A DNA stretch of 17,556 nt from Bacteroidota bacterium (GTDB lineage Bacteria; Bacteroidota; Bacteroidia; Chitinophagales; Chitinophagaceae): the NCBI GenBank assembly GCA_021824855.1, contig JAKAJX010000034.1, forward strand, positions 1-17,556, in the 5' to 3' direction. The notes under the pieces are model-generated. The model had not been told where the DNA came from and ran no database searches. It saw nothing but the letters and a program-made list of their open reading frames with translations. The translations under genes and the position numbers were made by a program. Below, in pieces: positions 15,401 to 17,556 of this stretch; the first letter of the stretch is position 1; the number at the start of each line of letters is the position of its first letter.

Positions 15401-15973
15401 TTTACTGAAATGAAGAAGCGATACGAATTTATTTTAGAACAAAAAAACGATTTAGTAAATGCAAAAGATAGCTTATTACAAACCATTCAAGAAGTAGAGG
15501 CAACCGCCAATCAACAATTTTTAGATACATTTAATAAGGTAAGAGAAAACTTTCAAAAAGTATTTAAAGCTTTATTTACAGAAGAAGATACAGCCGATAT
15601 GATTTTGGAAAATCCGGAAAATCTCGCTGAAACAGGAATTGATATTGTTGCAAAACCAAAAGGAAAACGACCATCTTCTATTACTCAATTAAGTGGTGGA
15701 GAAAAAACTTTAACTGCTACCGCATTATTATTTGCCATATACTTAATTAAACCTGCACCATTCTGCATTTTAGATGAAGTAGATGCTCCTTTAGATGATG
15801 CTAACGTTGGCAAGTTTACGCAAATGATTCAAAAATTTAGCGAAAATTCGCAATTCATCATTGTAACACATAATAAACAAACTATGAGTACGGTTGATGT
15901 TATTTATGGCGTAACAATGCAAGAACCTGGTGTAAGTAAATTGGTTCCGGTTGATTTTAGAAGTTTAAACTAA
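12455..15973 (+). CDS. smc: Chromosome segregation ATPase SMC
   Basis: At 1172 residues this is a full-length bacterial SMC. It starts with GTG at 12455, which gives the canonical MRLKSLEIKGFKSFADKT. Walker A is GPNGCGKS (31-38). A long coiled coil (about 170-500) leads to a hinge (about 500-665, opening MEGYPESVKFL), followed by a returning coil (about 665-1010). The C-terminal head has LSGGE (1079-1083) and Walker B ending in Asp1107-Glu1108. SMC dimerises through the hinge, and two heads sandwich ATP. With ScpA and ScpB it extrudes DNA loops to organise and separate sister chromosomes. scpA and scpB are not in this window. The coding end is embedded in a terminator hairpin, so the last residues VDFRSLN also encode its left arm. 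Confidence 0.97.
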   Translation: MRLKSLEIKGFKSFADKTIVSFDEGVTGIIGPNGCGKSNIIDSIRWVIGEQKISALRSENLEALVFNGSKTRSPSGLAEVSLTFENTRNLLPTEFSTVTVTRRFYKNGESEYRLNDVQCRLKDIHNLFLDTGVSNDSYAIIELGMVDDIIKDKDNSRRRMLEQAAGITIYKTRKKEAKNKLDATEQDLARIEDLLFEINNQLKTLENQAKKAEKYYEIKKEYKEVAVELAKAALEGFNLKYKELNEQQESETNKRIQLEAEIANQEAFVEKEKVDFIEKEKALQSMQHEFNELLQQLRSKENEKNLAAQRLKFLQEKESGLKSFLQKAEGQVSGIADSIQFSKTQIQEEENKLTDIQLRLTQTKLNVEETRKIFDEKRNAVDVLRNTFQSIQHLQFTAEKKVAIADTSIQNLQRLQTQLIDEKQNRENQLAQLHIELTEKEALLENKKVDLQQLQEHHEKTKEQILETQQQLERLRNELANENRKLDAKRNEHDLLRSLIDSMEGYPESVKFLHNNAQWTKNVPLLSDIIYVQQEYRTAVENVLEPYLNYYVVNSLQEGLQAIHLLDTNKKGKANFFILDKINITTNNIQQPANTIAAMQVIEVDEQYKKLAEYLLANVFIAENEEALQYAQDATILEKTGKYVKGKYTLTGGSIGLFEGKKIGRAKNLEKLHDEIILQEAIVNALKKEIQLKQNEVVGYNEQLKENIIKQTEREINQLTNQVFASKNKIENLQFTQQQSQKKLEDIENRLQEENANIAYTREELKNLNEQVKQSTTERKLVEQDYTLAETNYTTITNQYNETNISFTKQQSKIHAISQELDFKSNQLTDLQNQVNNSNTQLNEVSLNIIESEQSLLNSENLFIHLMQRKDTEEQKLNETDQAYYNLRNALQEKESELRLKVKSKEMVEHLLSEIKDKLNELKLQLAGMKERLNVEFKIELDAILDQPRNTETSLEDLQTSSDRMRKRLENMGEINPTAIEAFTEMKKRYEFILEQKNDLVNAKDSLLQTIQEVEATANQQFLDTFNKVRENFQKVFKALFTEEDTADMILENPENLAETGIDIVAKPKGKRPSSITQLSGGEKTLTATALLFAIYLIKPAPFCILDEVDAPLDDANVGKFTQMIQKFSENSQFIIVTHNKQTMSTVDVIYGVTMQEPGVSKLVPVDFRSLN

Positions 15974-15991
15974 ACTTCTAAAATCAATTGT
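15951..15991 (+). terminator. smc terminator hairpin spanning the stop codon
   Basis: TTGATTTTAGAAGTTTA (15951-15967) and its exact complement (15971-15987) form a perfect 17-bp stem with a 3-nt loop, AAC. The TAA stop (15971-15973) is the first triplet of the right arm. A T-rich tail (TTGTATTTT) follows. The stem is AT-rich but long and gap-free. Intrinsic termination of smc is the simplest reading. Confidence 0.7.
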
Positions 15992-16034
15992 ATTTTGCTT
16001 AAAATTTTTCAATTTTTATCAGTAAAAAAATCTT

Positions 16035-16442
16035 GTGCTAAGAATTAGTATTGTTTTATACTTTATTATTTTGTTACTGTATATTTTTTTCTCACGACAA
16101 CCGGATTATTTTGATAGCGAATTAACAACAGCAACAATACACCTTACAGAAAACGGTATAGCAAAAGCTTATTTTACTGTAAACAATCACTTAATAAGCA
16201 TTGATGCTACTGCTAAACATTATAAAAATGGCGACAAAGTAATAGTAATATACGAAAATGCTACACCACAAAAAGGCAAGATATACAGTTGGTGGAATTA
16301 TTGGATTAATATAAAAGAATTAATACTTTCTTCACTACTGTTTTTTGTAACCTTTTTTGCTGCAAAAAGTATTACAAAAAATACATCAACCGAATCAATT
16401 ATCAAACATACACCGCTGGAAAGAAAAAGAAAATATGATTGA
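16035..16442 (+). CDS. Small two-helix membrane protein, DUF3592-like
   Basis: This 135-residue protein is read from a GTG at 16035. There is no in-frame ATG, so the start is uncertain by a few codons. It has a transmembrane helix at about 4-20, a soluble beta-rich middle, a second helix at about 96-110 and a basic tail. The middle (TVNNHLISIDATAKHYKNGDKV, then IVIYENATP) resembles DUF3592-type domains, which have the pattern of a tyrosine/lysine-rich strand, GDKV and a YxxxxP turn between two helices. The function is unknown. It begins 61 nt after smc, beyond the smc terminator, and no good promoter is visible. Its TGA is 4 nt from the stop of the convergent ATPase gene. Confidence 0.65.
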   Translation: MLRISIVLYFIILLLYIFFSRQPDYFDSELTTATIHLTENGIAKAYFTVNNHLISIDATAKHYKNGDKVIVIYENATPQKGKIYSWWNYWINIKELILSSLLFFVTFFAAKSITKNTSTESIIKHTPLERKRKYD

Positions 16443-16446
16443 TTTT

Positions 16447-17556
16447 TTATTTAAAATCATCTTCAGTTAAATCATCGTCTGTAAAATTGATAGAACCTAA
16501 ATTCATCATACTTCCAATTAAATCTTTAAACTCAATTTTCCCTTCTATATTTTTTTTACTGATAAGAGAATAACTTGCTAATCCGTGCAATATAAATTCC
16601 ATCAACAAAGCATTTTCTTTTTCATCAGCCTGATGATAATATTTTTTTACAAAAGCATGTAATCCATCTACTTTATACAGAGTTGCAAGTTTAACATCAT
16701 CTGCAATATCTACAAATAAATCTAAATGATTACCGGCATCAAACCAATTGATAATAGCTTTATACGGATTGTCTTCTACTTTTTCATCTCCTGATTTTTT
16801 ACCTGTACCTTTTTTTCTTTTGGCTTGTTCGGGATTGGGAAAATATTGAATATACTGAGCTCTAATAGCTTTATCTACTAAATTTACTGCTACTTGATAC
16901 GGACCTTCTTGTTCTCCTTCATAAACCAATTCAATTTTTCCGGTTATAGAAGGAATAATGGCATTTAAATCGCTAATCCAAACTTGTGTTGCTTTTTCAT
17001 TAAATATAATAGCTCTTCTTTCGGCACTGCTTACGGCATTTTCAAATGCAGAAATGGTAAGTCTTGCACTAACACCACTTTTCTTATCAACATATTCATT
17101 ATTACGTGCTTCAAAACCAATTTGCTCAATTAACCGTTTTATTAAATCGCTAACATTTACTTTCTCTTTTTGTGCTTTTGGAATAGTAGCTTCTTGTTCT
17201 GTTATAGCCAATGAAGTTTCAATGGTTTTAGGATAATGTGTTAAGATTTGGCTTTCAATTCTATCTTTTAAAGGTGTAACAATAGTACCTCTATTGGTAT
17301 AATCTTCCGGATTGGCTGTAAATACAAACAATATATCTAATGGAATACGCAATTTAAATCCACGAATTTGAATATCGCCTTCTTGCAAAATATTAAATAA
17401 AGCTACCTGAATTCTTGCTTGTAAATCGGGCAGTTCATTAATTACAAAAATACCACGATTACTGCGAGGAATGATTCCATAATGAATTACTTTTTCGTCT
17501 GAAAAACTTAGTTTTAAATTAGCCGCTTTTATTGGATCTATATCGCCTATTAAATC
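16447..17556 (-). CDS. Magnesium-chelatase-like AAA+ ATPase (5' end outside window)
   Basis: The frame is open from the right edge to a TAA at 16447, giving 369 C-terminal residues. The true start and Walker A lie beyond 17556. The visible part begins DLIGDIDP and includes IIPRSNRGIFVINELPDL (Walker B position), ILQEGDIQIRGF, the sensor-1 stretch FTANPEDYTNRG and a likely arginine finger in LKDRIESQI. This is the MoxR/ChlI (magnesium chelatase subunit I) branch of AAA+ proteins, specifically a non-photosynthetic type of about 450-500 residues. Such ATPases usually work as chaperones with VWA-domain partners. The partner would have to be upstream, outside the window. In place of the usual Walker B Asp-Glu this protein has Asn-Glu. 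The C-terminal 200 residues include a Lys-rich linker (AKRKKGTGKKSG) and an acidic tail, with no recognised domain. Confidence 0.75.
   Translation of the reverse strand, partial: DLIGDIDPIKAANLKLSFSDEKVIHYGIIPRSNRGIFVINELPDLQARIQVALFNILQEGDIQIRGFKLRIPLDILFVFTANPEDYTNRGTIVTPLKDRIESQILTHYPKTIETSLAITEQEATIPKAQKEKVNVSDLIKRLIEQIGFEARNNEYVDKKSGVSARLTISAFENAVSSAERRAIIFNEKATQVWISDLNAIIPSITGKIELVYEGEQEGPYQVAVNLVDKAIRAQYIQYFPNPEQAKRKKGTGKKSGDEKVEDNPYKAIINWFDAGNHLDLFVDIADDVKLATLYKVDGLHAFVKKYYHQADEKENALLMEFILHGLASYSLISKKNIEGKIEFKDLIGSMMNLGSINFTDDDLTEDDFK

Overview
The window is an AT-rich chromosomal segment that looks like ordinary Bacteroidota DNA, plausibly Chitinophagaceae or a relative. Three things support this. 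Start codons lack Shine-Dalgarno sequences and follow A/T-rich leaders. Several upstream regions carry a -7 box resembling TAnnTTTG. The protein set is typical of the phylum: a Tat/lipoprotein dehydrogenase small subunit, a FadN-type fused beta-oxidation enzyme, ExbB/ExbD, a DUF4197 protein and a lipocalin-like lipoprotein. Codon use looks even throughout, and I see no integrase, transposase, tRNA, rRNA or CRISPR array.

Layout. (1) 32-2477, minus strand: a two-gene unit for a GMC-family flavin dehydrogenase with a four-cysteine cluster and its Tat-signal small subunit, closed by a clear intrinsic terminator. (2) 2720-6107, plus strand: a 3-hydroxyisobutyrate-dehydrogenase-like reductase, then a FadN-like 3-hydroxyacyl-CoA dehydrogenase/enoyl-CoA hydratase fusion with its own candidate promoter and an inverted repeat in its leader. 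(3) 6108-7027: a hairpin-rich convergent spacer, a small lipocalin-like lipoprotein (minus), and an apparent 3' remnant of an NTF2/SnoaL-like gene (plus). (4) 7028-9288, minus strand: exbB, an unusual intergenic module (twin palindromes plus a degenerate heptamer tandem repeat), exbD, then an FkbM-type methyltransferase. (5) 9457-15973: dnaG (minus) diverging from a secreted DUF4197 protein, followed by smc (plus), whose stop codon lies inside a perfect 17-bp hairpin. (6) 16035-17556: a small two-helix membrane protein converging, with 4 nt between, on a magnesium-chelatase-like AAA+ ATPase that runs off the right edge.

Functionally this is housekeeping (DNA replication priming, chromosome organisation, proton-driven energy transduction) mixed with catabolic oxidoreductases for sugars or glycosides and acyl-CoA. 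I do not see a convincing new multi-gene system. The signals that known features explain least are non-coding: the exbB-exbD intergenic module, the smc stop-codon hairpin, and the palindromes upstream of fadN and between dnaG and the DUF4197 gene. No gene-free stretch exceeds 300 bases. The 2478-2719 gap holds only possible promoter elements, and 9289-9456 and 12290-12454 hold nothing stronger than weak hairpins or promoter-like words.
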